From: JAYPHU01 sp038127535
Lineage (GTDB): Bacteria > Pseudomonadota > Alphaproteobacteria > Rhodospirillales > UBA2165
Length of the DNA: 22,570 nucleotides
Direction: 5' to 3'
Assembly (NCBI GenBank): GCA_038127535.1
Contig: JAYPHU010000042.1
Location: 1 to 22,570 of the forward strand
In this document: positions 6,725-15,745 of the stretch, in pieces
How positions within the stretch are numbered: position 1 is the stretch's first letter
Layout: each line of letters begins with the position of its first letter
Position numbers and translations under genes: made by a program
The notes under the pieces: generated by a model
Seen by the model: the letters and a program-made list of their open reading frames with translations, nothing else
Database searches by the model: none
What the model was told of the DNA's origin: nothing

Positions 6725-7487
6725 TCCGGTGATAGATCGCGAAGAGGCCGCGCAGGGTGAGATCCCCGTCGCTGTGATCAATGACGGTGGACGCCTCCTG
6801 GAACATCGGCGCGAGGCCGCCGGTGCCCACGACTTTGAGCGTGTCGCCGAATTCCTCGGAGATGCGGGCCACCATGCCTTCGATCATGCTGACATAACCC
6901 CAGAAGATGCCAGAGCGCATCGCGGTTACGGTGTTGGTGCCGATCACCTTTTCCGGCTGTTCCACCGCAACGCGCGGCAATTGCGCCGCACCGTGATGCA
7001 GCGCCTCCAGCGACAGATTGATGCCGGGACTAATGACGCCCCCCCTATAATTACCGTCCTGGTCCACCACATCGAAGGTCGTGGCCGTCCCGAAATCAAT
7101 AACCATCAGCGGCCCGCCATAGGTTTCGTGAGCTGCCACTGCATTGCACAGCCGGTCTGTACCCGCATCGTTGGGGTTATCGATCAAGACCTCAATGCCC
7201 AGTTTCATGGACGGATCGCCGACGACCTTGGCTTCGACCTCGAAATATTTCTGGCAAAGTTTCTGCAGATGCATCAGGTTGTCCGGGACCACGGTCGCGA
7301 TGATGGCGCCGGAAATATCATCCGGCGAAATCGTTTCCCCTTCCAGGAGCTGACGGAGCCAGATGCCATACTCATCGGCGGTGCGCCCGGCTTTGGTAGC
7401 CGCGCGCCATTCACCTTTCACGGCGCCGTCGTCATCAAAGACGGCAAATACAATGTTGGTGTTTCCTGAATCTATCGCCAGCAACAT
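6717..7487 (-). CDS. coaX: Type III pantothenate kinase
   Basis: Catalyses ATP-dependent phosphorylation of pantothenate, the first step of CoA synthesis. The 256-residue protein has the ASKHA-fold motifs of CoaX: the N-terminal phosphate loop DSGNTN (6-11), the pantothenate motif GTDRLCNA (109-116), DFGTATTFD (131-139), YRGGVISPGI (147-156) and the late GTGGLA (221-226). Type III enzymes need a monovalent cation and are not inhibited by CoA (family knowledge). It lies 11 bp after birA, with AGGA overlapping the birA stop, and overlaps rnj by 8 bp. Both neighbours BirA and CoaX serve cofactor metabolism. Confidence 0.96.
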   Translation of the reverse strand: MLLAIDSGNTNIVFAVFDDDGAVKGEWRAATKAGRTADEYGIWLRQLLEGETISPDDISGAIIATVVPDNLMHLQKLCQKYFEVEAKVVGDPSMKLGIEVLIDNPNDAGTDRLCNAVAAHETYGGPLMVIDFGTATTFDVVDQDGNYRGGVISPGINLSLEALHHGAAQLPRVAVEQPEKVIGTNTVTAMRSGIFWGYVSMIEGMVARISEEFGDTLKVVGTGGLAPMFQEASTVIDHSDGDLTLRGLFAIYHRNA

Positions 7488-7498
7488 ATAACTCGGTC

Positions 7499-8254
7499 CT
7501 ATTCTTGCCCGACGGCGCGCACGTCGCCTGCGGAGATGCTGCGAATATCATTTTTCCCCTGAAGCAGCAATTCACCCGTATCCCCGAGACCGGCAAAATC
7601 ACCGGATATAACCTCTGCGCCCGTGTTGATTTCAAGGGTATCACCAACGACGTGGGCGCGTTTCAACCATGCGGTTTTTAGAGGATCAAACCCGGATGTA
7701 GTCCAAGTCTGGTGCCATCTGAGAAACGCCTCTGCATACACCGTCAAAGCCGTCTCAACCTCTATGTCATTACCCAATTCCTCGGCAATGCTACCGGCAG
7801 GATAGCGTGTATCCGGCGGAAAATGCGCCAAGTTCACCCCACAGCCGGCGACAATCCACTCACAGCTGCCATTGTTGATGTGACCCGCCTCCAACAGAAT
7901 GCCGGCGATCTTTTTACCGTTCAGCAGGACGTCATTGGGCCATTTGAAGCGAACATCCGCCGAGTCATCAACAGTTCTGACCATATCCGCGACGGCCAAC
8001 GGAGAGATAAAGCTCGCCTGCGCCAGCTCCTCCGCCGACTTGTCCGGCCGGAGGATAAAAGTGGAATAGAGGTTGCCGGGTTTGGAGACCCAATCTCGCT
8101 CACGCCGGCCCCGCCCCGTGGTCTGTTCTGTGGACCACAGCAGTGTCAGATCATCCGCGCCATCTGCGGCCATGCGTTTCGCCTCGTCATTCGTACTGCC
8201 TATAGTCTCGAATGCAAGGAGGGTAATTTCGGAGGGAAGCCGGGGGACGGACAA
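7499..8254 (-). CDS. birA: Biotin-[acetyl-CoA-carboxylase] ligase, no DNA-binding domain
   Basis: Makes biotinyl-AMP and transfers biotin to the carrier domain of biotin-dependent carboxylases. The 251-residue protein starts almost at once with the catalytic domain: ETIGSTNDEA (16-25), the biotinyl-AMP loop TTGRGRRERDW (45-55), KWPNDVLLNGKKIAGILLE (104-122), the GCGVNLAHFP strand (137-146) and a C-terminal SH3-like part (about 200-250). The N-terminal winged helix of E. coli BirA is missing, so it cannot act as the biotin-operon repressor in the same way. The only suitable start is TTG (8252-8254), 2 bp after the nuoN stop and without a clear SD. This suggests translational coupling to nuoN at reduced efficiency. 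Confidence 0.93.
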   Translation of the reverse strand: MSVPRLPSEITLLAFETIGSTNDEAKRMAADGADDLTLLWSTEQTTGRGRRERDWVSKPGNLYSTFILRPDKSAEELAQASFISPLAVADMVRTVDDSADVRFKWPNDVLLNGKKIAGILLEAGHINNGSCEWIVAGCGVNLAHFPPDTRYPAGSIAEELGNDIEVETALTVYAEAFLRWHQTWTTSGFDPLKTAWLKRAHVVGDTLEINTGAEVISGDFAGLGDTGELLLQGKNDIRSISAGDVRAVGQE

Positions 8255-8256
8255 AC

Positions 8257-9738
8257 TTAGCTTGGGAACAGTGCCGCACTCGCCGCTTCGGCGGCGCTTA
8301 AAAACGGCGCGGGCATGAAAATAAACAGCAGGATAATCAGACCCGTGATCGCCAGAATGGCTTTCATTTCCATCCTGATCTGACCATCCAGAGCGTCTTC
8401 AGGCGGGTCAAAGTACATTACCTTGACGATCCGAATGTAGTAGAACGCGCCGACGACGCTGGCCAAAACACCGATGATCGCGAGGCCGAACAGTTCCGCC
8501 TGGATCGCCGACTGGAAGACGTAAAGCTTGCCCAGGAAGCCGGCAAGCGGCGGAATACCAGCCATTGAGAACATGAAAACTGTCAGGACAATCGCTATGG
8601 CCGGGTTCGTCTTGGACAATCCAGCCAAATCATCAATGCCCTCAACCATCCGGCCGCCCTTCTTCATCAACAGGATGCAGGCGAAGGTGCCGAGGTTCAT
8701 GACCATATAGATGGCCAGATAGACCAGCATCCCATTGACGCCGGCGATCCGAATTTCCGCGTCCCCTGCCTGCCCGGCGACGGCAAGGCCAATCAAGGCG
8801 TAGCCCATGTGTCCGATGGAGCTATAAGCCATCAGCCGCTTGATGTTCTTTTGATTGATGGCCGCGAACGCGCCCAGGACCATGGAGGCGATGGAAATAA
8901 ATATAACGATCTGCTGCCATTGACTACCGAGCTCGCCGAACGGCACGGTCATCACCCGGATGAACAGCCCCATGGCGGCGATCTTGGGGGCGACCGCGAA
9001 TAAAGCCGTGACCGGGGTGGGCGCACCTTCATAGACATCCGGGGTCCACATGTGGAACGGCACGGCGGAGACCTTGAAGGCCAGGCCCGCCAGGATAAAC
9101 ACGATGCCGATTATTACCCCAACCGGCGCCGTGCCTTCGCTGTCCCGGAAGAGCTGCGCCAGCGTATCGAAATTGGTTGTACCGGAGAAGCCGTAGACCA
9201 ACGACATGCCGTAGAGCAGAAGCCCGGACGCCAACGCACCCAGGACGAAATACTTGAGCCCGGCCTCAGCGGAGCGGGTGCTGTCCCGCTGGAACGACGC
9301 TATCACGTAGAGCGCCAGGCTTTGAAGTTCGAGACCCAGATAGAGCGCGATCAAATCGTTGGCGGAGACCATCATCATCATGCCGAGGGTCGCCAAGACT
9401 ATCAGCACAGGGAACTCGAAGCGGAAGATGCCATGCTCTTCCAGATACTGCCGGCTCATCAGAATGGCCGCCGCCGCTGAAACCAGCACCAGGCCCTTAA
9501 TGTAGACCGCGAATGTGTCCGTGACAAAGGCGCCGCCGAAGGTGACCGATCGTCCGTCGGTGACCAGGCCGACGAAGATGACTGCAACAATCAGCACCAA
9601 GATGCCACCGTAGGTGGTCGAACGTGCGCCCGCTTTCTCCCGGGAATAGACGCCTAGCATCAGCAGGTTCATGGACGCGACAGCCAGGAATATTTCAGGC
9701 AGCGCCGGCATCAGTTCGGGGAATTCAAAGTTGGCCAT
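8257..9738 (-). CDS. nuoN: NADH-quinone oxidoreductase subunit N
   Basis: Antiporter-like membrane subunit of complex I, one of three proton channels in the arm. The 493-residue protein is hydrophobic throughout (about 14 helices). The key charged residues are present: Glu137 in YLGLELQSLALY and Lys222 in AGLAFKVSAVPFHMW, followed by TPDVYEGAPTPVTALFA (232-248). A GGGGGAG SD precedes the ATG, 11 bp after the nuoM stop. It is the last nuo gene, and its stop is 2 bp from birA. Confidence 0.97.
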   Translation of the reverse strand: MANFEFPELMPALPEIFLAVASMNLLMLGVYSREKAGARSTTYGGILVLIVAVIFVGLVTDGRSVTFGGAFVTDTFAVYIKGLVLVSAAAAILMSRQYLEEHGIFRFEFPVLIVLATLGMMMMVSANDLIALYLGLELQSLALYVIASFQRDSTRSAEAGLKYFVLGALASGLLLYGMSLVYGFSGTTNFDTLAQLFRDSEGTAPVGVIIGIVFILAGLAFKVSAVPFHMWTPDVYEGAPTPVTALFAVAPKIAAMGLFIRVMTVPFGELGSQWQQIVIFISIASMVLGAFAAINQKNIKRLMAYSSIGHMGYALIGLAVAGQAGDAEIRIAGVNGMLVYLAIYMVMNLGTFACILLMKKGGRMVEGIDDLAGLSKTNPAIAIVLTVFMFSMAGIPPLAGFLGKLYVFQSAIQAELFGLAIIGVLASVVGAFYYIRIVKVMYFDPPEDALDGQIRMEMKAILAITGLIILLFIFMPAPFLSAAEAASAALFPS

Positions 9739-9749
9739 ACCCGCTCCCC

Positions 9750-11270
9750 CTACTTCGCCGCCACGGTTTGCATCGCTTCATAGGCGGCGAGTGCCCCCTG
9801 ATAGCGATCCACCAAGTTTTCGACCGAGGCATGCATGACGTCCAGGAACGGCGTTGGATAAATGCCCATGAAAAAGACCAAGGCCAGGAGCGGCGCAAAA
9901 ACGGCGACCTCCCGCGGGCTCACGTCCAGGATTGCTTTGAGGTCATCTTTCGTGAGCTGGCCGAAAATCACCCGCCGGTAGAGATGCAGCATGTAGGCCG
10001 CGCCGAGGATCAGGCCCGTCGCACCGAACAGGGCGACCCAGCTATTGGCCTTGAACGTGCCGACCAGGATCAGGAACTCGCCCACAAAGCCGGCGGTGCC
10101 CGGCAGGCCTACCGAGGCCAGCATGAAGATCATAAAGATCAGCGCATAGAACGGCATTCGATGAACCAATCCACCATAGGTCGTGATCTCCCGCGAATGC
10201 ATCCGGTCATAGACCACGCCGACGCAAAGAAACAACGCGGCGGAGACGACGCCGTGGCTCAGCATTTGGATGATCGCGCCCTCGATGCCTTGCTGGTTCG
10301 CGGCAAAGGTGCCCATGGTGACAAAGCCCATATGTGCAACCGACGAATAGGCAATCAGCTTTTTCATATCGGTCTGCGCCAACGCGACCAATGACGTGTA
10401 GATCACCGCGATCACGCTCAGGGTGAAGATCAGCGGCGTAAAGTCTGCCGAGGCGATCGGGAACATGGGCAGGGAGAATCGCAGGAACCCGTAGCCGCCG
10501 AATTTCAGCAGCACGCCCGCCAGGATCACAGAACCGGCCGTCGGAGCTTCCACGTGGGCGTCCGGCAGCCATGTGTGCACCGGCCACATGGGCACTTTGA
10601 CGGCAAACGAGGCAAAGAAGGCCAGCCACAGCCACGGCTGCAGGGTCACCGGGAAGTCATGAGTCAGCAGCTTGGTGATGTCCGCCGTACCCGCCTGGAG
10701 GATCATGGTCAGGATGGCCAGCAGCATCAGCACGGAGCCCGCCAGCGTATAGAGGAAGAACTTGAATGCTGCGTAGTTCCGCCGCGGCCCGCCCCAGACG
10801 CCGATGATCAGGAACATCGGAATCAGGACACCCTCGAAGAAAATGTAGAACAAGATGAGATCGAGCGCGGTGAACATGCCGATCATCAGCGTTTCTAACA
10901 CCAGGAACGCGATCATGTATTCCTTCACCCGGTCGATGATGGTGATCCAGCTCGCGCCGACACAAAGCACCGTCAATAAGGTCGACAGGATGACAAAGAA
11001 CATGGAAATCCCGTCTACGCCCAACCGGTAGGCCAGTCCCAGCTCTTGCAGCCAGATCACTTCTTCGACGAATTGGAAGCCGGCTGAAGTCGTATCGAAG
11101 TTGATCCAGATGACCAGAGACACCAGGAACGTGATCAGAGAGACCCAGAGGGCGATCCAGCGGGCGTTCCGGTCTACGATTTCCTGTTTTTCGTCCCGCG
11201 CCATTAAAATGAACAGCACGCCTGCCAGCGGCAGGAAGGTAATCAGGGACAGCCAGCGAATATCTTCCAT
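9750..11270 (-). CDS. nuoM: NADH-quinone oxidoreductase subunit M
   Basis: Second antiporter-like subunit of complex I. Of its 506 residues, the coupling pair is Glu146 in FFEGVLIPMFL and Lys225 in SFAVKVPMWPVHTWLPDAH. The AHVEAPTAGSVILAGVLLK segment (238-256) is typical of the family. About 14 membrane helices can be drawn. An ideal SD (GGAGGG, 6 bp from the ATG) overlaps the end of nuoL, which stops 3 bp upstream, so the two should be translated in tight proportion. Confidence 0.98.
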   Translation of the reverse strand: MEDIRWLSLITFLPLAGVLFILMARDEKQEIVDRNARWIALWVSLITFLVSLVIWINFDTTSAGFQFVEEVIWLQELGLAYRLGVDGISMFFVILSTLLTVLCVGASWITIIDRVKEYMIAFLVLETLMIGMFTALDLILFYIFFEGVLIPMFLIIGVWGGPRRNYAAFKFFLYTLAGSVLMLLAILTMILQAGTADITKLLTHDFPVTLQPWLWLAFFASFAVKVPMWPVHTWLPDAHVEAPTAGSVILAGVLLKFGGYGFLRFSLPMFPIASADFTPLIFTLSVIAVIYTSLVALAQTDMKKLIAYSSVAHMGFVTMGTFAANQQGIEGAIIQMLSHGVVSAALFLCVGVVYDRMHSREITTYGGLVHRMPFYALIFMIFMLASVGLPGTAGFVGEFLILVGTFKANSWVALFGATGLILGAAYMLHLYRRVIFGQLTKDDLKAILDVSPREVAVFAPLLALVFFMGIYPTPFLDVMHASVENLVDRYQGALAAYEAMQTVAAK

Positions 11271-11273
11271 CGC

Positions 11274-13235
11274 TTACCCTCCCCTCGTGACCAGGAACCA
11301 GGTGATCAACCCAGAGATGCCGACCAGCATGGCGAACGCGTAGTGATAAAGATAGCCGCTTTGCAGGGCCGCAGCACGTCGCGCGACATTTCTGACGGCC
11401 GCTGCGACACCGTCTGGACCGACGCCGTCGATCAATTGGCCATCACCGGACTTCCAGAACCCGTAGCCTAGATAGAAGCTCGGCTTGACGAAGACCTTGT
11501 CGTAGAGCTCGTCGAAATACCACTTGTTGAGCAGGAACCGATAGAGCTTCGGGAACCCGTTGGCCAAGGCGCACGGCAGCTCCGGTGCGAACATGTACAT
11601 CAGGTAGGCCAATGCGATACCAGCAATACCGACAACCAGCGGCAGGAACTTCACCCAGATGGGAGAATGATGGGCGTTCTCGAGAGCGTTATGCCCTTCC
11701 AACACGAACAGAGAATTGCCCCAGAAGCTCGCAGCCTGGTCGCCGACGAAGAATTGGAATGTGGATATACCGACAACCAGCGCGCCGAGGGCCAAGAAGA
11801 CCAGCGGCAGGATCATGACCTTGGGCGATTCATGGACATGGGCCAGGGTCACGTCATCGGCCCGGCTTTCGCCGTGGAAGGTCATCAGCAACAACCGCCA
11901 GGAATAGAAGGCTGTCAGGAAGGCCGCTGCGATACCCATCCAAAAGGCGTAATAGCCGATGCCCGTATGTGCGCCCCAAGCCGCTTCCAAAACGATATCT
12001 TTGGAGAAGAAGCCGGAGAACGGCCAGATGCCAGCAAGCGCCAGACTGCCGATCCACATCAGGACATACGTTACCGGGATGAGCTTGTAGAGCCCGCCCA
12101 TCTTGCGCATATCCTGCTCGTCGGACATGGCGTGAATCACCGAGCCCGCGCCAAGGAACAACAGCGCCTTGAAGAACGCGTGGGTGATCAGGTGGAAGAT
12201 GCCGGCGCTGTAGGCGGATACGCCAAGGGCAAAAAACATGTAGCCGAGCTGACTGCAGGTGGAATACGCGATCACCCGCTTGATATCGTTCTGCACGCAG
12301 CCGATGGTCGCCGCAAATATGGCCGTCGAGCCGCCGACCAGGGTCACCACGGTCAAGGCGGTGTCGGAATATTCGAACAAGGGGGACAGCCGCGCCACCA
12401 TGTACACCCCGGCGGTAACCATGGTCGCGGCATGGATCAGGGCGGAAACCGGCGTCGGGCCTTCCATCGCGTCAGGCAGCCAGGTATGCAAGCCAAGCTG
12501 TGCCGACTTACCCATGGCGCCGACGAACAGCAGAAGGCAACACACCGTCAGGGCGTGGAACTCCCCGCCGAAGACGTTCATTGTCGCTTGGGCTTGGCTT
12601 TCGGCCGCGCCAAAGATCGTGTCATAGCTGACGCTGTCAAACAGCACATATACGGCGAAGATCCCGAGTGCGAAGCCGAAGTCGCCGACTCGGTTCACCA
12701 CGAACGCTTTGATCGCAGCGGCATTGGCGGACGGCTTGTCGTACCAGAAGCCGATCAAAAGGTAGGACGCGACACCCACACCCTCCCAACCGAAGAAGAG
12801 TTGCACCAGATTATCCGAGCTCACCAGCATCAGCATGGCAAAGGTGAACAGCGACAGATAGGACATAAAGCGTGGGATCGAATGATCGTGGGACATGTAG
12901 CCGATGGAATAGATGTGGATCATCGACGAGACCCAGGTGACCATTAGCACCATCACCAGCGCCAGCGTGTCCCCGCGCAACGCCCAGGCAAATTCCATGG
13001 TGCCGGAATCCACCCAGGTAAACAGCTCCGTGGTGCCGACATTCTTATTCACGACAATATCAATGAAGGCGAAGGTCGCGGCCACGGCGGCCAGCAGCAT
13101 CGCGCCAACGGTGATCAATTGCGCGCTGCGGTCCAGGCGCTTGCGGTGTTCTTCTTCAGCGCCCCGGGCGAGGAACACGATCACGCCGGCCAGGAAACTT
13201 CCGACGAGAGGCAGGAATACAGCAGCTACATACAT
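11274..13235 (-). CDS. nuoL: NADH-quinone oxidoreductase subunit L
   Basis: Distal antiporter-like subunit that carries the long lateral helix along the membrane arm of complex I. Its 653 residues are within the usual range for NuoL. It has Glu151 in FFGWEGVGVASYLLIGFW, Lys243 in GAMGKSAQLGLHTWLPDAM, and EGPTPVSALIHAATMVTAG (258-276). The C-terminal part (about 520-653) contains the stretch that becomes the lateral helix and a final anchor helix. It starts 9 bp after nuoK with an AGGGG SD. Confidence 0.98.
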   Translation of the reverse strand: MYVAAVFLPLVGSFLAGVIVFLARGAEEEHRKRLDRSAQLITVGAMLLAAVAATFAFIDIVVNKNVGTTELFTWVDSGTMEFAWALRGDTLALVMVLMVTWVSSMIHIYSIGYMSHDHSIPRFMSYLSLFTFAMLMLVSSDNLVQLFFGWEGVGVASYLLIGFWYDKPSANAAAIKAFVVNRVGDFGFALGIFAVYVLFDSVSYDTIFGAAESQAQATMNVFGGEFHALTVCCLLLFVGAMGKSAQLGLHTWLPDAMEGPTPVSALIHAATMVTAGVYMVARLSPLFEYSDTALTVVTLVGGSTAIFAATIGCVQNDIKRVIAYSTCSQLGYMFFALGVSAYSAGIFHLITHAFFKALLFLGAGSVIHAMSDEQDMRKMGGLYKLIPVTYVLMWIGSLALAGIWPFSGFFSKDIVLEAAWGAHTGIGYYAFWMGIAAAFLTAFYSWRLLLMTFHGESRADDVTLAHVHESPKVMILPLVFLALGALVVGISTFQFFVGDQAASFWGNSLFVLEGHNALENAHHSPIWVKFLPLVVGIAGIALAYLMYMFAPELPCALANGFPKLYRFLLNKWYFDELYDKVFVKPSFYLGYGFWKSGDGQLIDGVGPDGVAAAVRNVARRAAALQSGYLYHYAFAMLVGISGLITWFLVTRGG

Positions 13236-13244
13236 GCTAGGCCC

Positions 13245-13556
13245 CTACCCCTTCATCAAGTGGATGTCTTCGACAGCGATGCTGCCGCGGTTGCGGAAAT
13301 AAACCACCAGGATGGCCAGACCGATCGCGGCCTCGCCGGCGGCGACGGTCAGGACAAACAAGGCAAACACCTGCCCGACCAGATCACCCAGGTGAGATGA
13401 GAACGCCACGAGGTTGATGTTGATGGCCAACAGGATCAGCTCAATCGACATCAGAATGATGATCACGTTCTTTCGGTTCAGGAAGATGCCGAACACGCCG
13501 AGGGTAAACAGGATCGCCGCCAGTGTTAGGTAATGAGCTAAGCCGATTTCAAGCAT
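13245..13556 (-). CDS. nuoK: NADH-quinone oxidoreductase subunit K
   Basis: Small membrane subunit of complex I (ND4L homologue), 103 residues with three helices at about 5-25, 30-52 and 62-87. The two membrane glutamates of the proton path are present at Glu39 (MSIELILLAININLV) and Glu75 (VAAGEAAIGLAILVVYFR). They correspond to the two essential glutamates of E. coli NuoK. Its ATG overlaps the nuoJ TGA by one base. Confidence 0.98.
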   Translation of the reverse strand: MLEIGLAHYLTLAAILFTLGVFGIFLNRKNVIIILMSIELILLAININLVAFSSHLGDLVGQVFALFVLTVAAGEAAIGLAILVVYFRNRGSIAVEDIHLMKG

Positions 13557-14170
13557 CAGATACCTCTCCCCGTGTTGACCTTCTTGATCTCGACTGAATC
13601 AGCCGGCGTCCGCGCGTTCTGATCGGAAATGCGCTGCTTGCGCACCCCTTCACGGGTCCGATGGGTCAGGACAATCGCCCCGATCATGGCGACCAGCAGG
13701 ATCATGCCGGCGGCCTGGAAGAAGTAGATATAGTTGGTGTAGAGCAACTGCCCCAACGCCTCGGTATTGGAGAGGTTCTCCGGCGCCGGCGCAGGGGCGG
13801 CAAACCGGGTATCAACTTCCGGTGAAATCACAAAGCCGCCGACGATCACAACCAGCTCCATCAACAGGATCAACCCGATGACGCCGCCTAGCGGCAGGTA
13901 CTGCAAAAAGCCCTGGCGCAGTTCGGCAATATTGATATCGAGCATCATGACCACGAACATGAACAGCACCGCAACCGCGCCCACATAAACGACCACCAGG
14001 ATCATCGCCAGGAACTCAGCTCCCAGCAGGACGAACAGACCGGCTGAGTTAAAGAACGCCAGGATCAGGAACAGCACCGAATGCACCGGATTGCGCGCGG
14101 AGATCACCATGACGGCCGCCGCGACGGTCACGATGGCAAACATGTAGAAGGCCAGCGACTGAATGATCAT
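13556..14170 (-). CDS. nuoJ: NADH-quinone oxidoreductase subunit J
   Basis: Membrane subunit of complex I (ND6 homologue), 204 residues. Helices lie at about 2-24, 28-50, 53-77, 92-115 and 145-169. The third carries FLAMILVVVYVGAVAVLFMF, the region with the functional pi-bulge in solved complexes. The tail from about 170 is polar and basic. An SD (GGAGGG) precedes the ATG. The 47-bp gap to nuoI is the longest inside the operon and holds no visible gene or strong hairpin. Confidence 0.97.
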   Translation of the reverse strand: MIIQSLAFYMFAIVTVAAAVMVISARNPVHSVLFLILAFFNSAGLFVLLGAEFLAMILVVVYVGAVAVLFMFVVMMLDINIAELRQGFLQYLPLGGVIGLILLMELVVIVGGFVISPEVDTRFAAPAPAPENLSNTEALGQLLYTNYIYFFQAAGMILLVAMIGAIVLTHRTREGVRKQRISDQNARTPADSVEIKKVNTGRGI

Positions 14171-14217
14171 TCGCGCCCTCCTGCTCCGCTCAACATGTCT
14201 ACTCGTTCAATCATGCT

Positions 14218-14706
14218 TTACCTGTAAGGCGCATCCGCCTCGATCCGGGCCGCCAGCTCCGCTTCCCAGCGGTCGCCGTTGGCCAGTAATTTGTCCTTGT
14301 CGTACAACAACTCTTCCCGGCTTTCCGCCGCGAATTCAAAGTTCGGTCCTTCGACGATGGCGTCAACCGGGCAGGCTTCTTCACAGAAGCCACAGTAAAT
14401 GCACTTCACCATGTCGATGTCGTAGCGGGTCGTCCGCCGGCTGCCGTCGCCTCTCGGCTCCGCCTCGATGGTGATCGCTTGGGCCGGGCAGATCGCCTCA
14501 CACAGTTTGCAGGCGATGCAGCGTTCTTCACCGTTGGGATAGCGGCGCAGCGCATGTTCGCCCCGGAAGCGAGGGCTCAGCGGGCCTTTCTCGTACGGAT
14601 AGTTCAGGGTCACCTTCTGCTTGAAGAAATACTTCAAGGTCAGGGCCATGCCGGACACCAGCTCCGCCAGGAAGATCGATTTTGCACTTCTGTCCAAGAC
14701 TCCCAT
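14218..14706 (-). CDS. nuoI: NADH-quinone oxidoreductase subunit I
   Basis: Ferredoxin-like subunit of the complex I peripheral arm that holds clusters N6a and N6b. Two CxxCxxCxxxCP motifs are complete: Cys63/66/69/73 and Cys102/105/108/112. The core (ERCIACKLCEAICPAQAIT and CIYCGFCEEACPVDAIVEG) is almost the same as in mitochondrial NDUFS8. The start at 14704-14706 (MGVLDRSAKS, 162 residues) is preferred: it follows GGAGAG by a proper spacing and lies 10 bp after nuoH. An ATG 39 bp upstream would overlap nuoH and adds Arg-rich residues unlike the family. Confidence 0.97.
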   Translation of the reverse strand: MGVLDRSAKSIFLAELVSGMALTLKYFFKQKVTLNYPYEKGPLSPRFRGEHALRRYPNGEERCIACKLCEAICPAQAITIEAEPRGDGSRRTTRYDIDMVKCIYCGFCEEACPVDAIVEGPNFEFAAESREELLYDKDKLLANGDRWEAELAARIEADAPYR

Positions 14707-14716
14707 GTGCTCTCTC

Positions 14717-15745
14717 CTAGCCTCCCGCCACCCGCAGCGGATCAATGTCGAACGTCAACACGACACCGGCGACAATCACCACGGCCGCCAGCGAGATCGG
14801 CAGGAACACTTTCCAGCCCAGCCGCATCAACTGGTCGTAGCGATAGCGCGGGAACGTGGCACGGACCCACAGGAAGATAAACAGCAAGAACGAAATTTTC
14901 AGCGCGAACCAAATCGGTCCCGGTATCCAGTTGAACGGCGCGATATCGAACGGCGGCAGCCAGCCTCCTAGGAACAGGATGGTCGTCATGCCGCACATCA
15001 GGATCATGTTGGCGTATTCACCGAGGAAGAACAGGGCAAAGGTCATCGCCGAATATTCGACGTTGTAGCCGGACACCAGCTCAGCCTCGGCCTCCGGCAG
15101 ATCAAAAGGATGCCGGTTGGTTTCCGCCAGGGTCGAGATGAAAAAGATTACCGCCATGGGAAACAGCGGAATGATGAACCAGACCGTGTTCTTCTGCGCC
15201 ATCACGATATCGGTGAGGTTCAAGGAACCCGCCACCAGCAGCACCGTGATGATAATGAAACCCATGGACACTTCGTAGGACACCATTTGCGCGGCCGAGC
15301 GCAGACCGCCAAGGAACGCGTATTTGGAGTTGCTCGCCCAGCCGGCCATCAGAATGCCGTAGACGCCGAGAGACGAAATGGCGAACAGATACAGAATGCC
15401 TACATTGATGTCGGCGATGACCATCCCCTCGCCGACCGGAATAACCGCCCAGGCGATCAGCGCCAGAATGAAAGTCAACATCGGCGCCAAGATAAAGACG
15501 CCCTTATTGGCGCCGGTGGGAATGACGGTTTCCTTAAAGAACAGTTTCATGCCGTCGGCCAGAGGCTGTAACAGGCCATAGGGACCGACCACGTTGGGGC
15601 CGCGGCGCAGGTGGATGGCGGCGATCACCTTGCGTTCAAAGTACGTGAGGTAGGCGACGGCCAACAGCAACGGCACGACCGTCAGGAGCACCTTTATGGC
15701 GATCCAGACCACCGGCCAGAGATATGTCCACCAAATCTCAACCAT
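14717..15745 (-). CDS. nuoH: NADH-quinone oxidoreductase subunit H
   Basis: Membrane subunit of complex I (ND1 homologue) that forms the quinone tunnel with NuoB and NuoD. The 342-residue protein has about eight helices. Its conserved loops are ERKVIAAIHLRRGPNVVGP (37-55), LLQPLADGMKLFFKE (58-72) and the charged quinone-side loop ETNRHPFDLPEAEAELVSGY (208-227). The start overlaps the end of nuoG by 8 bp, so coupling to nuoG is likely. Confidence 0.98.
   Translation of the reverse strand: MVEIWWTYLWPVVWIAIKVLLTVVPLLLAVAYLTYFERKVIAAIHLRRGPNVVGPYGLLQPLADGMKLFFKETVIPTGANKGVFILAPMLTFILALIAWAVIPVGEGMVIADINVGILYLFAISSLGVYGILMAGWASNSKYAFLGGLRSAAQMVSYEVSMGFIIITVLLVAGSLNLTDIVMAQKNTVWFIIPLFPMAVIFFISTLAETNRHPFDLPEAEAELVSGYNVEYSAMTFALFFLGEYANMILMCGMTTILFLGGWLPPFDIAPFNWIPGPIWFALKISFLLFIFLWVRATFPRYRYDQLMRLGWKVFLPISLAAVVIVAGVVLTFDIDPLRVAGG

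Noticed and set aside
6725..6781. Upstream in-frame start for rnj
   Set aside because: It would add 19 residues unlike RNase J and extend the overlap with coaX to 65 bp; the ATG at 6722-6724 fits family length.
6651..7469. 272-codon open frame on the plus strand
   Set aside because: Opposite coaX and the start of rnj; it has no family features, and the minus-strand genes are complete.
11667..12947. 426-codon open frame on the plus strand
   Set aside because: It lies fully opposite nuoL. Its translation is rich in His, Gln, Gly and Arg with no domain, as expected for the antisense of a GC-rich membrane protein gene.
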